A stretch of 64,000 bases of DNA from Telopea speciosissima (Eukaryota; Streptophyta; Magnoliopsida; Proteales; Proteaceae), in contig NC_057918.1 in the NCBI RefSeq assembly GCF_018873765.1, positions 65,846,871 to 65,910,870 on the forward strand, given 5' to 3'. Below the pieces are notes generated by a model, which saw only the letters and a program-made list of their open reading frames with translations, did not search any database and was not told the DNA's origin. The translations under genes were made by a program, and so were the position numbers. This document shows, piece after piece, positions 24,501 to 37,122 of the stretch (position 1 is its first letter; each line of letters begins with the position of its first letter).

Positions 24501-26390
24501 AAAAAACCCCGTTAGTGGGGACCGAGGTACTTACAGCCATACATATGTGTTAGCAGGTGTCCAAGTGATAATAGAGTCCTAGGGTAGATTAGGGTCAGGT
24601 TAGAATCGATTTGGAGTCAAAATCACATTTGACAGGAACTCTGGTCTGTGGAAGGTGTCGACCACTGCCACAGACCAAAGGGTTACAATAATGAAACATA
24701 TAATTTTCCTGAGTTTTGAAATCACTGGTCTGTGTTAGGTGTCGACCGCTGGCACAGACCAGAGGCTGTACAACAATCGAATTTAGAAGGGAAATAGGGT
24801 TTTAGAGAGGTTTTTTGGGTTGGTTTTCACCAATTGATCCCAGAGATGATAATTATACATGAATTTGGGTTATTGTGACTCAACTTGGGTTAGGGAAATG
24901 GGCAATTTGGTGAATTGGAGTTGGGATTGGGTGCATGCAATGGATTTGGGTTCCAAGTTCATGGATTCAACCATGCATGGCAGGAATTGGTTTTCAAATG
25001 CTATAATTTGGTATACAGGATGACAATTGATCATCAATGATGATCAAAACATAATTGGGGTCAGGCTAGTGGTCTTGGATCAGACATGCATGGAACAATT
25101 GAGTTCTAATTGAATCAAACCAACCATGCATGGCTGGTATTTACATATGGATGCTTGATTCTTACATGCAAGATGAGGTTTGGCTAAAACTTAGCCAAAA
25201 CAGGTTTTGGTTTGGGTTAGAGGTCATGGATCGAGCACGCATAGGATGATCTAGTTCCAATTTTATAATTTCTAAATAAATTCTTATGGAATCATAATAG
25301 GCAATAGTTCCTATGAATTCTGGACTTTGAAAACAGCAAATTCATAAACCTAGAGGAGAATTGACAGGTTAGATTTCATCTGGATATTTAGGATTAAGGA
25401 AGACTGGTTTTAACCTTGATCCATACACTTAGGTAAGCAAATGGTTAGGAGGTTTGGTTCAGCAGCATTAGCCACGGGTTCTGCTCAAATTGGGTAGCTC
25501 CAAGACCTCCCTCCCTTCTCTTCCTTCTTCTTCTTCCTTTTCTTCTCTTTTCTCTTGTTTTCTTTCTCTCCTTCCAACGAACTGAATAGTAATGGGTCTT
25601 AGGTTTTAGGTGGGTTTATATAGGTAGTGGGTTCTAGGGACCTGTTTGGTTTGGTTTTTAATTAGCCCAAAACAGATTTTTATTCCGATTTCCATGTACG
25701 TGGGACGATATGCAAGTCCCACATACCAACATTGTTGGGGAAACATATCCACAAAGTAAATGGGATATGGTGGCGAGACTCGAGACACCGGGCCCCGCAC
25801 TCCAAAGAGACAAGGATTTGTTATGACAGCACCACTGGTCGATGTAAGGTGTTGACCGGTGCCATCGACCAGTGGATGGTTTTATGCTGTCCAAGTGTCA
25901 GGACAACCCGAGCATCGGTGTTTTCGCGCATTAATACATTCTCAACATTATTTGTATGGCTAAAATACCCAATACGTAATTAAGGTTGCTTACCATGAAT
26001 GGTACATTTGATGGTGAACCTTGTAGTTACACCGGGGAGGTACCCGTCGTTTTGCTAGCAGGTGACGTATTAACTATTGACACAAGGGTTCCATCTTTCT
26101 TGTCTACCCGTTCAAATACCCAACCAACATTTCATAATGTACACGAGACTACAACTTCGGGTTCTGGACCTACAATTGGATTCGGTTTCAGGTTCGGATT
26201 CGAGTTGATACTGAACCAAATTGTAACAAGGCAGGCCAGGGCGGGTTCGGGCCGACAGGGCCAAACTTGCACCCCTAGTCCTATAAGCATAGGCCCCATG
26301 ATTTGGTGGAATCCATGTGTAATGTGTGAACCTAAGAGCGTACGAGAGCCAGTACCAGGCAGCTACATCTTTTGAGTCGGACCTTTCAAA
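24501..26390. other. intergenic DNA with three related palindromes and a pyrimidine tract
   Basis: No gene is supported. It contains three imperfect palindromes of one family (24,641-24,677; 24,725-24,762; 25,833-25,874) and an almost pure C/T tract at 25,507-25,575. The frame at 25,986-26,375 has no recognisable domain and includes low-complexity GFGFRFGF. Confidence 0.4.
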
Positions 26391-29300
26391 TTGAAAGCTG
26401 AAAACTCAGCAGGTAGCCACTTCTTTTGTTGTTCACACCACTCTTTTTTCTTTTTTGATGGAATGCTCACACTACTCTTTGCTTTCACACGATTTGATTC
26501 TGAATCATATAGATTCTAAGGAAAACCAGTGAATAAGGAAGCACAAACGAACTGTAGGTTATCAACAGAAATGTTACCAATTGAAAGACCTCTTGTTCTG
26601 CTCCACCTTCTCCTTCTGTTCTCTCCTCCTTTGAAGGTAACAGCATCACCAACAACAGAGGCTGAAGCACAAGCTCTGATCATATGGAAGAACAGCTTAT
26701 CTTCTCCTCCTCTCAATTCATGGTCCCTTACCAGTATCAAGAAACTCTGCAACTGGACAGGTATTGTTTGCGTCAATGCCAGAAGTGTCGCAGAGATAAA
26801 CCTTCCTAACTTGGGTCTCAATGGGACACTTCACCAACTCAACTTCACGGCACTCACAGGTCTGACCTGCTTGGATCTCAACCTCAACAATCTCAAGGGA
26901 GCAATTCCTTCCAGCATTGGCAACCTCTCCAATATCACCTTTTTGGACCTGAGCAGCAATTTCTTCGATGAATCCATCCCTCCCGAGATTGGACAGTTAA
27001 TAGAGCTCCGCATCCTTAACCTCAGTAATAACAATCTCGTGGATCCAATTCCTTATCAGATTAGCAATCTTCGAAAGGTATGGCGCCTGGACCTCAGTAT
27101 GAACCATCTAGAATCTCCGGACTCATCCAAATTCTCTGGCATGCAGCGCCTGTAATACCTCAGCCTATTTAACAATTCACTTGCGTCAGAGTTCCCACCT
27201 TTCATTTTCAACTGCTCCAATCTGACTTACCTCGATCTCTCACAGAACAACCTTACAGGTCTCATACCAGACTCACTGGTGACCAGCCTACAGAAGATTG
27301 AATACCTCAATCTTACTGAAAATTTCTTTCAAGGTCCATTGCCTGTAAACCTATCCAATCTTGTTGCACTCAAAGATTTAAGGTCGGGGTTGAACTTATT
27401 TGAAGGTGGAATTCCCAATGAGATTGGTTCGATTACTAATCTTTATACTCTGGAACTCTATAACAATCCCTTAGGAGGAGAGATACCTTCCTCCATAGGC
27501 CGACTCAGGATGCTTCAGAGACTCGATCTCCATGCAGCTGGATTGAACTCTACAATTCTCCATGAACTCGGTTATTGTACCAACCTCACCTTCATAGACC
27601 TTTCAAAAAATTCACTCAATGGAACCTTATCTTTATCTCTATCAAATCTGACAAAGATAAAAGAAAGTATCTCTCCATACTTCATAACCAGCTGGGTACA
27701 ATTGATTTCATTTCAACTTCAGAACAATTCCTTCACCGGTAAGATTCCACAAGAGATTGGCAGATTGACAAAGCTCAACTACCTCTATCTCTACATTAAT
27801 CAGCTCTCTGGATCAATCCCCCTTGAAATTGGGAACCTCAGAAATTTGTTGGAGCTAGACCTCTCAGAGAACATGATCACAGGTCCCATTCCTGCCACGT
27901 TGGGGAACATAACACAACTCAAATTCCTATCACTATTCAAAAACAAACTGACTGGTACAATCCCACAAGAGATTGGAAACCTGACCTCTCTAATAATGCT
28001 TGATGTCGACACCAATCTATTGCAAGGAGAGTTACCAGACACCTTTTCTCACCTTGAAAATCTTCAGAAACTCTCTCTACATAGCAACAATTTCTCCGGT
28101 ATCATTCCATGGGATTTTGGACGGAGTAGTTCCTCGTTGTTTTCTGTAAGCTTGTCTAATAACAACTTTTCTGGTGAGCTGCCTCCAGGGTTATGTAATG
28201 GATTTGTGCTAGAAAAGTTGACAGCAAATGGTAACAATTTTACCGGGTCACTGCCAGTGTGCTTGAGGAATTGTTCAAGGTTAGTCAGAATCCGACTGGA
28301 AGGGAACCAATTCTCTGGGGACATATCCAAGGTATTTGGAGTACATCCAAATCTTGTTTACATAGATCTCAGTGGCAATCAGTTGACTGGAGAACTCTCG
28401 CCAGAGTGGGGAAAATGTTTCAATCTCACTTATTTTCACATTGATGGAAATAGAATTTCTGGCAAGATTCCCGGTGAGCTTGCAAATTTGACCCAATTAC
28501 AAGACCTAAGCCTGTCTTCGAATGAGCTGTTAGGAGAAATCCCAGCTGAATTGGGAGATATACACATGCTATTCAAGCTTAACTTGAGTGATAATCACTT
28601 AACAGGAGTGATCCTTCAGAAAATTGGAAGTTTAAAAAATCTCCAGCATCTCGACTTTGCAGGAAATGATTTAACCGGCAGTTTACCGGGAGTGGTTGGG
28701 AATTGCATCAACTTACTGATACTCAACTTGAGCAACAACAGATTATCAGGTGAAATACCAACTGAGTTGGGCAACTTGATTTTATTGCCGTCATTTCTAG
28801 ATCTAAGCAGAAACTCACTCTCAGGAGAAATCCCTCCTAATCTGGGGAAGCTGAGCTCGTTGGAGAACCTCAATCTCTCCCATAACAACCTCTCAGGCAG
28901 AATTCCTTCAGAATTTTCCAACATGATTAGTCTGCAAGCAATTGATCTCTCATACAATGAGTTGAGCGGTCAGGTACCAAATGGAAAAATTTTCCGACAA
29001 CAACCAGCTGAGGCCTTCATTGGAAATGCAGGCCTATGCGGAAATGCAACAGGATTGTCACTTTGTAATTCCAGTCCAGAAAACAGAGGATCCAACAACC
29101 ATGATAAAGTCCTTATATCTATCATTGTCCCAGTAATCAGCATTATCCTTTTAGGAGCCATCATTTTGGGACTTTTCATCATGAGAAGGAAATCAAGACA
29201 ACAGGATGAAAATATTGAACGTACCGAATATGATGAGAGCCGTCAGTCACTTACATGGGGAAGAGAAGGAAAATTCACATTCAGTGATATTGTGAAAGCA

Positions 29301-30232
29301 ACTGATGATTTCCATGAGAATTATTTTATTGGAGAAGGTGGGTTTGGGAGGGTTTACAAAGCAGTATTGCCAACAGATCAGATTGTTGCCATTAAAAGGC
29401 TGAACATATCAGATTCAAGTGACATTCTTGCAATAAATCGACCAAGTTTTGAGAATGAAATCCATATGTTAACAAATATCCGGCACAGGAATATCATTAA
29501 GTTGTATGGATTTTGTTCTTGGAAGAGTTCAATGTATTTGGTGTATGAGTATGTAGGGAGGGGTAGTCTGAGAAATGTTCTTTACGGGGAGGAAGGGGGA
29601 GGGGAGCTAAACTGGGTGACGAGAGTGAAGATCATCCAAGGGGTAGCCCATGCCCTTGCTTATCTGCACCATGACTGCAACCCCGCAATTGTGCACCGGG
29701 ATGTAAGCATGAATAACATTTTACTGGAAACAGGGTTGGAAACTCGGCTTGCAGACTTTGGAACAGCAAGACTGTTGAGCCCTGATTCATCCAACTGGAC
29801 TGCAGTGGCTGGATCTTATGGCTACATGGCTCCAGGTAAGCTAAACCTTCACAAATCTTTGTGACTCATCTCTACCCATGCTTGACTGCAGGTATTGCTC
29901 TGTCCTCTTATGGGATTATAGCTTCACTAAATGTTCAGAACAAGAGAATAATGATTGCAGCACACAATTTCATTCTATGATGAGTGTCCATCCATAAACG
30001 CTTGCACTAGTCCTTGGGGGTGGTTGGGCACCTATAACCATAGAAAGTTATTCACCAAAAAAAAAAAAAATAGTTAGTAAGTTCGCATATTAATTGCCGT
30101 ATCCGATCGTATGAATAAAAAATCCGATTCTTATCGTATCAGGTACTATAATTTTATACGCAGCTCTAAAGAAACACCGTATTAATCGTGTATTAATACA
30201 TATTTATGAGTTTTAATTAAACAAAATAAAGA

Positions 30233-30363
30233 GAAAATTACAAAAAAAAACCTTGTTGTTTGAAAAAATTACACCTACCTCCCTTAAAAAATTACATCCA
30301 TCTCCCCTCTAAAGGGAGTTAGGCATAATTTTTTCAAACTACAAGGGGGTTTTTGTAATTTTC
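30233..30363. repeat. 131-bp hairpin MITE
   Basis: The left end GAAAATTACAAAAA...TTGTTGTTTGAAAAAATTA pairs with the reverse complement of the right end (TAATTTTTTCAAACTACAAG...TTTTTGTAATTTTC). Inverted repeats of about 42 bases leave a short centre. No clear target duplication was found. It is nested inside the larger intron insertion. Confidence 0.65.
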
Positions 30364-30691
30364 CCAAAACTAAACCTAAAACCTAAAAGCCCAAAAGCCA
30401 GTGAGAAAACCCCCAAACCGTAAACCCGAAGACTCTCGTTCTAGCAAAGCACTCTGGTTCTTAGATATAAACAATTGATGTTTTTTCTTTTTTATGGTAT
30501 GAACTATATTTTGTAGATTTCATGGGTTATATGACAGATGATATATATTTTTTCTTGTTGTAGATAATATTTTGTGGATTTTCTTGTTTGATGAGATAAT
30601 TTCAATGATAATATTTTAATTTGTTAAATGGTTGTCTACTTATTATTATTATTATCTTTTTGACTGATACATGCTATTATTTGTTATATTA

Positions 30692-30796
30692 GATTGTGGT
30701 TGATGGATTTCTAACAAAACAAAAAAAAACAAAGATTGTGGTTGATGGATTTCTAACAAAACATAAAAAAAACAAAGATTGTGGTTGATGGATTAC
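30692..30796. repeat. 42-bp tandem repeat, 2.5 units
   Basis: GATTGTGGTTGATGGATT followed by TCTAACAAAAC and an A-run, starting at 30,692, 30,735 and 30,778. Confidence 0.8.
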
Positions 30797-31638
30797 CTAT
30801 CAACATTTGTTTTGCTAGACACGGTTAAACTTAATTAATATTAGATGTAGAGATCCAAAAGAATGAGAAATGAATTCAAATTGGAAAGTCATATTGGTTT
30901 TAAGTGTTCATGAAGGCATGAGAGATTAGAATTTAGTTGCAAAAAATCAATTTACTCCTTCATTTTTACTTGGATAAACTCGTATATTTGCTCCCGTACT
31001 TTTATAGAGCAACCGTATTAAACACGTACCATATCATTGTCCTACGCGTTTTATTGCGCCAGATTTTTTGAAAACTTACTCTTGCCGTATTGACCGATTA
31101 ATTGCCATACATATCCATTCCCATATTATTGTCGTTCCCAAACTTACTAACTATGCCTATAACCTCAATCAAAACCCATCATGGCACAGAACTGGAAAAC
31201 CCAAAAACAAAGAAAATGTTAAACAGGTTCTGTCAGATCTGCACCAAGGTGAAGAGGAGTCATGGATTGCAATCCCTAGCAAATGACTGATGGAAGGACC
31301 TTGCAGCCAACATTCACTTTCTATTTCAGTAATGTTGGCCATGATTTTGATACTTTACGGTTCTAGTTTTTTTTAAGGTAACCTCTTTATGGTTCTAGTG
31401 ACTATAAAAGATGGTTCTTTTTTACCATTATACATTATTAGAGTGCCAAGAATGTTCACCATGTAGGGTCCTGATCATGTTGACTAATTACAATTTAAAT
31501 GCTTTCAGCCATTAAGATTCTTAATGAAGTTACTTGGACATTTATTTCAGTACCGATAGTTCTTCTAATTTTTCTCTATTAAAGTGTCGTGTTCAGATTT
31601 GTTTTTGATTAGGATTTGTTTGATGAATATTTTATTTG

Positions 31639-31824
31639 GGATCGTGACCGTCTATGGTGCGTTGCCCGTAGCGGCCTGTGCGGCCAGACATCACCGTGCG
31701 CAATGTCCGCCTTACCTCTGTTCAGGCAAGGCGCTCGGGCAGGGGTAAGGCAGAAATAACGCACAGCAATGTGTCTGGGTCGCACAGGCTGCTACAGGCA
31801 GCGAGCCGTAGAAGATCTGAATTG
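31639..31824. mobile_element. 186-bp GC-rich MITE in gene 1 intron (Mutator-type)
   Basis: Flanked by perfect 9-bp direct repeats TTTTATTTG (31,630-31,638 and 31,825-31,833). Its ends form long imperfect inverted repeats of about 75 bp; both read GTAGC(A/G)GCCTGTGCG and lead to a CAGACA motif. Gene 2 lacks it at the same site. Composition is far more GC-rich than the intron around it. It is related to the MITE at 52,123-52,231 by the shared GATCTTCTACGG end. Confidence 0.8.
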
Positions 31825-32291
31825 TTTTATTTGATTAGTAAATACTTAACTTGTGTTTTCTTGACGCAGAGCTTGCATTTACAATGAGAGTCACACAAAA
31901 ATGTGATGTTTATAGCTTTGGGGTGGTAGCATTGGAAGTGATGATGGGAAGGCACCCAGGAGAGCTCATGTCTTCTTTATCTTTGTCATCCTCTACTGAT
32001 CATGACTTGCTGTTGAAGGATGCATTGGACCAAAGGCTCCCATCTCCAACAGGTCAATTGGCATCAGTTGTAGTTTTTGCATTTGCAATGGCCCTAGCAT
32101 GCACAAGTACTGATCCAGTATCACGACCCTCCATGCGTTTCATTGCACAAGAGCTGTCAGCTCACAACTTGGCAGATCTGTCTGAAGCATTTAGCACAAT
32201 CACCATGAAAAACTTAACAGGCTTAACAAATAGCTTAAATTAGATGCATGAAGGTTTCGAGCTTGTATTCAAATTCTTGAATGATACCATT

Positions 32292-35200
32292 TGTTAAGAT
32301 ATGTACCATGATAGGGGGAGTGTCCCTATACTGGTTTCCTTTATTATTTTTAAGTCTTTGGTTGTTAGTAGGAGTTAGTTGCTTTCCTATCTTAAGTTAG
32401 TTTCTTATTCAGACTATGTTGTGCTTGTAAGTTATTCAGATTATAAATAAAAGGCATGAGACCACGATGGATCCTAAGCTGAGCCTGTCCTGGTTCTCAG
32501 CACATTCTCTCTGTGCCGTCTTTCTCCTGCTCTTTTCTCTCTTCTCTGTCTCTCTTCTACTGCAGGAACTGGTTATTGATCTTGGGTTTGTCACACAGTA
32601 TAGAGCCATGAAGAAGAAGAAGAAAAGGGGAAAAAATCTGCAAGTCTGAGAAGAGGGAAGGTTTCTACAAGCCAGAAAAAAAAAGAGGTTTTTCTGCTGT
32701 TTCGATCATACCTGCTGCTATCTCTGGTTTGTTTTCGTTTCTGATTTGCTGCTATCTTGTTTGCCGCTGCTTATATTTGAGGAGTTTATCGAACCCTTGC
32801 TGGAACAGTGAGTTCTTGAAGAAGAACACATTTGATCACACTCCTACCGTTGGATTTGAGTTGCAGAAATCGTTTGATTGAGGTCTATGGAATGAGTTTG
32901 AACTCCCGCAAGCTACTGATTAGCGCCCATGTTTTTATTTTAGTCCAAAGGTTGGGGACAACTCCCGCTAATCCTACTTTGTTGTGAGAAACCAGTTGGA
33001 ACTTAGATTTGGTTCTGAGCCCTACCGCTAGATTGGAGTTGCAGGACTTTTATTTAATCTTCAACTTTCTATTTGGAGTGCTTCCTGCGTGGAATCGATA
33101 AGGATTTGGAATTGTGATTCTAAACCTAAAATCTCAGATTAATCGAAGCTTTCTGGAGGGAGATCTCCCTTCCGCAAGGAAAAAGGTTTTTCGCTAACTT
33201 TTGGTTGTCGTGAGGTTGAAGACAACCTTTTGTCCAGTTATATGTATTTTCCATAATTACCCCTTCCATCCTCTCTATTTCACATATATCCTTTTTTTTT
33301 TTTTTTTTTATAGCTGGAAAGTCTCACTCATATCCTTTTATTAGTTCTTTCTTTCAAGTTTATCGTCACTCAATAAATCTTAATTCCTCTCTTGTCGGTT
33401 TCCCTATTTAAGTTATTGATCCAGTTCTGAATCTATCAATAAAATTATAGGTTCAGTGTCGAATCTACTAATTAAGTTATTGGTCTTCCAACAATTTCAG
33501 AATCGGTAGACCAATTAGGAACCATTGGAATCGAAACAAATTCACATCATAATCCTATATATATTATATAATTCTTAAGACTTACGGTCATTAGGAGCTA
33601 TGGTCAAACCTTTTATGTTTTTAATCTTTCATTTTATCTGGTACCACTTGTTTCATATGTTATTTTACAAAAGATTTAGCTGTTAATTTAAAGGTCCATT
33701 TGGGAATGCTAACTTAAGAATACACCTCAAAATAATCGTAAATTATGAGGGTGGTGGTGTTCCTACTTATTAACTGAATACAAAACAAGAGGTAATATGG
33801 ACTAGTTCCATGATTTGAGGGGAAAAAAGTGATAATAAGTTGCATATCTCATGTGAATGAAATTAATATCTTATTGTGATATTATTGAATATATGTAGCA
33901 TGTATTAGAGAATCTTTTATTTTGGACTATTTGGAATCGTTTAAGAACTAGAAACCAATTGGGCATTTTGACCCGATTTCCACATCATTTGGAGATTGCA
34001 TTAAGTAATTATAGAATTGTCATTGGGCTTATATATATACCATATTATCAATTAGGGGCCCTTGACCGCATCAGTTTGGGATTTATAATTTTTGGACGAT
34101 TGGTTGAGGGGAGATTGAAGATTTTTTGGACATCATTTACAGTTGCTCTTAATTATGGAATTTATTGTGATGCTCATCCTTTGCGATGTTGATTATTGTT
34201 GCCATATGATGGTGGAATATTTTATTGATTGCATTCTTTGCATTATTTATCGACGTGAAATGCTACACATGAGGGGGTGACGGGACTTATTATCTACTCA
34301 ATTGAAGTTATTATCTGCTCAAGATACCATCACTGTATATTTATTTGGTCTACAACAACCTAATGTTGTTTGGTTCACAACAATTTGATGTTGTCTGGTT
34401 CACAGCAACTTGATGCTGAGTTATTTGGTTTTCAACAACCTGATTTTGTCTAATTCACAACAACCTAATATTGCTATTTGGTTCACAATAGCCTATACTG
34501 CCTATGTACCAGTGGAATGTTTTATTATAAACCTCTGTTTGGGGCTCAAGAGTGAGTCTGATCTTTACTAATCAAACATTTAATTATGTGATCTTTGCTA
34601 ATCACATCATTGTTACCCTGTTAATTGGAATGCCTTCCTTGAGAAGGACTTATGTATAGCTATTGAAGCCGTATTTTTATCTGTCTTTGTTTAAGTAGAT
34701 TACTACTTACTATTTGCCTTCATTGGGAAAGATTTATAATCTATCTGTTGGATGTTGCACTTTTATTATTCTTTCAGAAGATTACTACCTACTACCTACC
34801 ACTTATAATGTTAGTTGTTGGATGCTACATTTTTATCTCTCTTTGAGAAAATTACTTGCTACCGGCCTTCTTTGAGAAGTGCCTTTGATATTACTGTTGT
34901 TGAAATGATATTGTGGATTATGATTAGTGCTCACTACCGCTTATTTTGCTCGTTGCTGATTGGATTTGTTCCGACACGACAGTTATTATCTACTGATGTT
35001 GCTGATGGTTTATATGTTTGAGCTAATATTGATTCATGAATGAAATTCTCTCCATGCTCACTGGGATCTATAATTGCTATTCAAAACTAGTTTAGCATTT
35101 CATATCTATTTTTGTGGGTTCTAAGTTGGAGCTTTCCTTTGATATATGTATATTTCAGTTTAAGGGGAAGTGTTAAGATATGTACCACGATAGTGTCCCT

Positions 35201-35458
35201 ATCATGGTTTCTTATCTGGTGTCTACAATTAAGTCTTTGGTTGTTAGTAGGAATTAGGAGTTAGTAGCTAGTTTCATTCCTGTCTTAAGTTAGTTTCCAA
35301 TTCAGACTATACTATGCTTAATGCTTGTAAGTTATTCAGATTATAAATAAAGGGGAAGAGACTACAATAGATCCTAAGCTAAACCTATCGTGGTTCTCAA
35401 CACATTCTCTCTCTCTCTCCTATTGCAGGTACTGGTTACTGATCTTGGGTTTGTCACA
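32292..35458 (+). mobile_element. non-autonomous LTR retrotransposon just 3' of gene 1
   Basis: LTRs at 32,292-32,595 and 35,171-35,458 both start TGTTAAGATATGTACCA and end GGGTTTGTCACA, with TATA-like TTATAAATAAA inside. A diverged iMet-type primer site (CAGTATAGAGCC) follows the first LTR, and a polypurine tract (TTTAAGGGGAAG) precedes the second. Flanks CCATT (32,287-32,291) and CTATT (35,459-35,463) look like a target duplication with one change. The 2.6 kb interior has no gag or pol; frames at 33,959-34,192 and 34,815-35,021 are unremarkable. LTRs differ by several indels, so the insertion is not recent. It sits 48 bases after the gene 1 stop and is absent after gene 2. Confidence 0.85.
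34330..34500. repeat. diverged tandem repeat, about 35-bp unit
   Basis: Four to five units of a TTTGGTTCACAACAACCTGATGTTGT type inside the LTR element. Each unit also contains an ACAACA/TGTTGT inverted pair. Confidence 0.6.
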
Positions 35459-35463
35459 CTATT

Positions 35464-37100
35464 CACAATAATATCTTTTGTATTCTTTTTTTCATAATTG
35501 AGACATAAGGCCGGGTATGTTTTGTGCACATCTAATTTTATGGACAAGTGCATCCATCCTAAAGCCATATTAATTCCCCTAGTTAATGGACAAAGGCAAC
35601 ACTTATACAAAAAAAAAAAAAAAATCCTTTACTGGTTACAGCACAGGCTAAAAAGAGTCATTCCTCTGAGCTCATTGCAACCCAAATGCATAAACTATCC
35701 TAACCTAAGACTAGTCTAATGCATAGCACAAGCTAGAACATCTGAGCCATTGTCACCATTTGTTTATCTTCACAACCACCACAACAGTTGATTTTTTATC
35801 TTTAAATTCATGAGTTGCTCCTCTGATAACCAGCATAAAACAGCTTGAGCCTCCAAAACCAACATATTCCTATCTGTCAATAGGTTCCATCCCCAAGCAT
35901 GTATCAACTCTTCCACTGAAATGGGCAATTATCCACCTTTAATCCAAACAATTTATCCCCTATGCCTAAAATAGACACCTTTATTCACTATCATAAAACA
36001 ATCACTATTAGTAAGTTATTTATTGCTTCGAACCACTTAAAGATAGCTTTGGATGGTAACATCAAGTTTGACACTGTAATGCCTTGGCTTGGTTGATGAA
36101 CATAATCACCAAAATACCTCTGGATGCTCATTGTCATCTGTCTAGGCCATATGTACTCTGTACAATTACATATATTCCCCTGTGATGTTGTCTATGCTTA
36201 TAAATGACAGAATTGCCCCTAGAAGACTCCCAATCATTGTGGGACCTCTATGCACACTATCAAACCCCTAAAACACTATCACTACCACTATGAACACGAT
36301 AAGAACTACTGGGGATGTTCGGACACTGTCCAATCATTGCTTGCACTACCAGAAGTCTGCCAACTCATCTAGAATGCTGCTTGAATTATCTTGACCTCTG
36401 TAACTACCTTGAACTACCATTATACACTGGCTCTATAACTATAGTTGTACTGCACCAAGATGCATTGTGTTGACAATACACATGCACTATGTTAACAACA
36501 ATGACAACCAACACATAGACACTACCATCTGCACTGTGTGTTCAATATAAGGTATATATTGTAGCAAACTAAATATGTTAGAAAAAAAGGAAATAAAAAA
36601 CAACACTAGATGATGTCTTGGTTATCTAGGCGGGCGCCTTGTCACCTAAGCACTTAGACACTCCTCCACCGCCTTGAATCGCCTTGTCACCTTGACAACT
36701 ATGATTTAACAATTAAAAACGGGCATAGATCAAGGTAAACCATAATAAATGGAAGATAAGGACACAATCTATGGCATAAAGCAAAATTAATTTTTTTTAT
36801 TATTATCTTCTTTGTGAAATTCCATTCTATTGACCATGTCAATCAAATGTTGAGTTCTCCCTAAGTTCCCACGTCCCTAAAACTTTCCTTTCACACCTAA
36901 AACCAAAACCAACAAGGAAAACAAACACATTCCTCAGTCCTCATGGACTGTCGACTCTTGCGAACCAGGAACCTAATTTAGTCTTTGCATTAAAAAAATA
37001 TAATCATCTTTTCCACAATCGCCAACTCAAATCAGCTACTCCTCTGCATGCAAGATAAGAAGTAGTAAAGTTCACAGCAAAGGAGATAAGAGACAGAGAA
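35464..37100. other. duplicated 3' flank of gene 1, then intergenic DNA
   Basis: 35,464-36,095 aligns with 41,885-42,570 downstream of gene 2 (shared CACCTTTATTC, GGTTCCATCCCCAAGCATGTAT, GGATGGTAACATCAAGTTTG), so the kinase duplication includes about 700 bases of 3' flank. 36,100-37,100 has no gene; a GGCGGGCGCCTTGTCACC block near 36,640 looks like a dispersed repeat. Confidence 0.55.
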
Positions 37101-37107
37101 GCAAAAG

Positions 37108-37122
37108 TTGACCATTTATAAA
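37108..37122 (+). promoter_or_regulatory. W-box and TATA-like site upstream of gene 2
   Basis: TTGACC (37,108-37,113), a WRKY-binding W-box core, runs almost directly into TTTATAAA (37,115-37,122), about 170 bases before the ATG. A second reversed W-box core (GTCAA) lies near 37,159. W-boxes are common in pathogen-responsive kinase promoters, but short motifs occur by chance and no transcript start is known. Confidence 0.35.

Larger units (their letters stand above)
30040..31164. mobile_element. 1.1 kb insertion in gene 1 intron, MULE-like
   Basis: Absent from the gene 2 intron. CCTATAACC occurs immediately before (30,031-30,039) and at the end (31,156-31,164), a 9-bp target duplication typical of Mutator-like elements. 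AGTTAGTAAGTT near 30,072 faces AACTTACTAACT near 31,143, an inverted repeat about 30 bases inside the left end. No coding sequence is seen. It contains a MITE-like hairpin (30,233-30,363) and short tandem repeats (30,692-30,796). Confidence 0.6.
29836..31869 (+). other. gene 1 intron, expanded by insertions
   Basis: A GT-AG intron of 2,034 bp, against 867 bp in gene 2 and 127 bp in gene 3 at the same codon. The excess is explained by two insertions (30,040-31,164 and 31,639-31,833), both flanked by 9-bp direct repeats. The remaining sequence aligns with the gene 2 intron. Retaining the intron would end the protein a few codons after GYMAPG. Confidence 0.8.
26571..32243 (+). pseudogene. LRR receptor-like kinase, MIK2-like (gene 1), nonsense codon at 195
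   Basis: Exon 1 is 26,571-29,835 and exon 2 is 31,870-32,243, joined in frame at the APE motif (1,213 codons with the stop). The ATG is chosen by identity with the gene 2 start; it opens a signal peptide ([10 protein letters not shown]). Layout: signal peptide, LRR cap, about 29 extracellular LRRs, transmembrane helix, kinase. Kinase residues are intact: GEGGFG at 921-926, K942, H1042-R-D1044, DFG at 1062-1064. Two lesions: TAA at 27,153-27,155 (codon 195; gene 2 has AAA, gene 3 CAA) and a 10-codon deletion in LRR 12 near 27,657. Reinitiation at 27,279 would lack a signal peptide. The family works as cell-surface receptors for peptides; this copy is probably dead unless the stop is polymorphic. 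The rest of the frame is clean, so the loss looks recent. Confidence 0.85.

Noticed and set aside
25986..26375. 129-codon open frame before gene 1
   Set aside because: No domain, low-complexity GFGFRFGF stretch, no paralogous copy before gene 2, and no splice or promoter support.
33959..35021. Small frames in the LTR element at 32,292-35,458 as gag remnants
   Set aside because: No zinc knuckle, protease or RT motif could be found in any frame.
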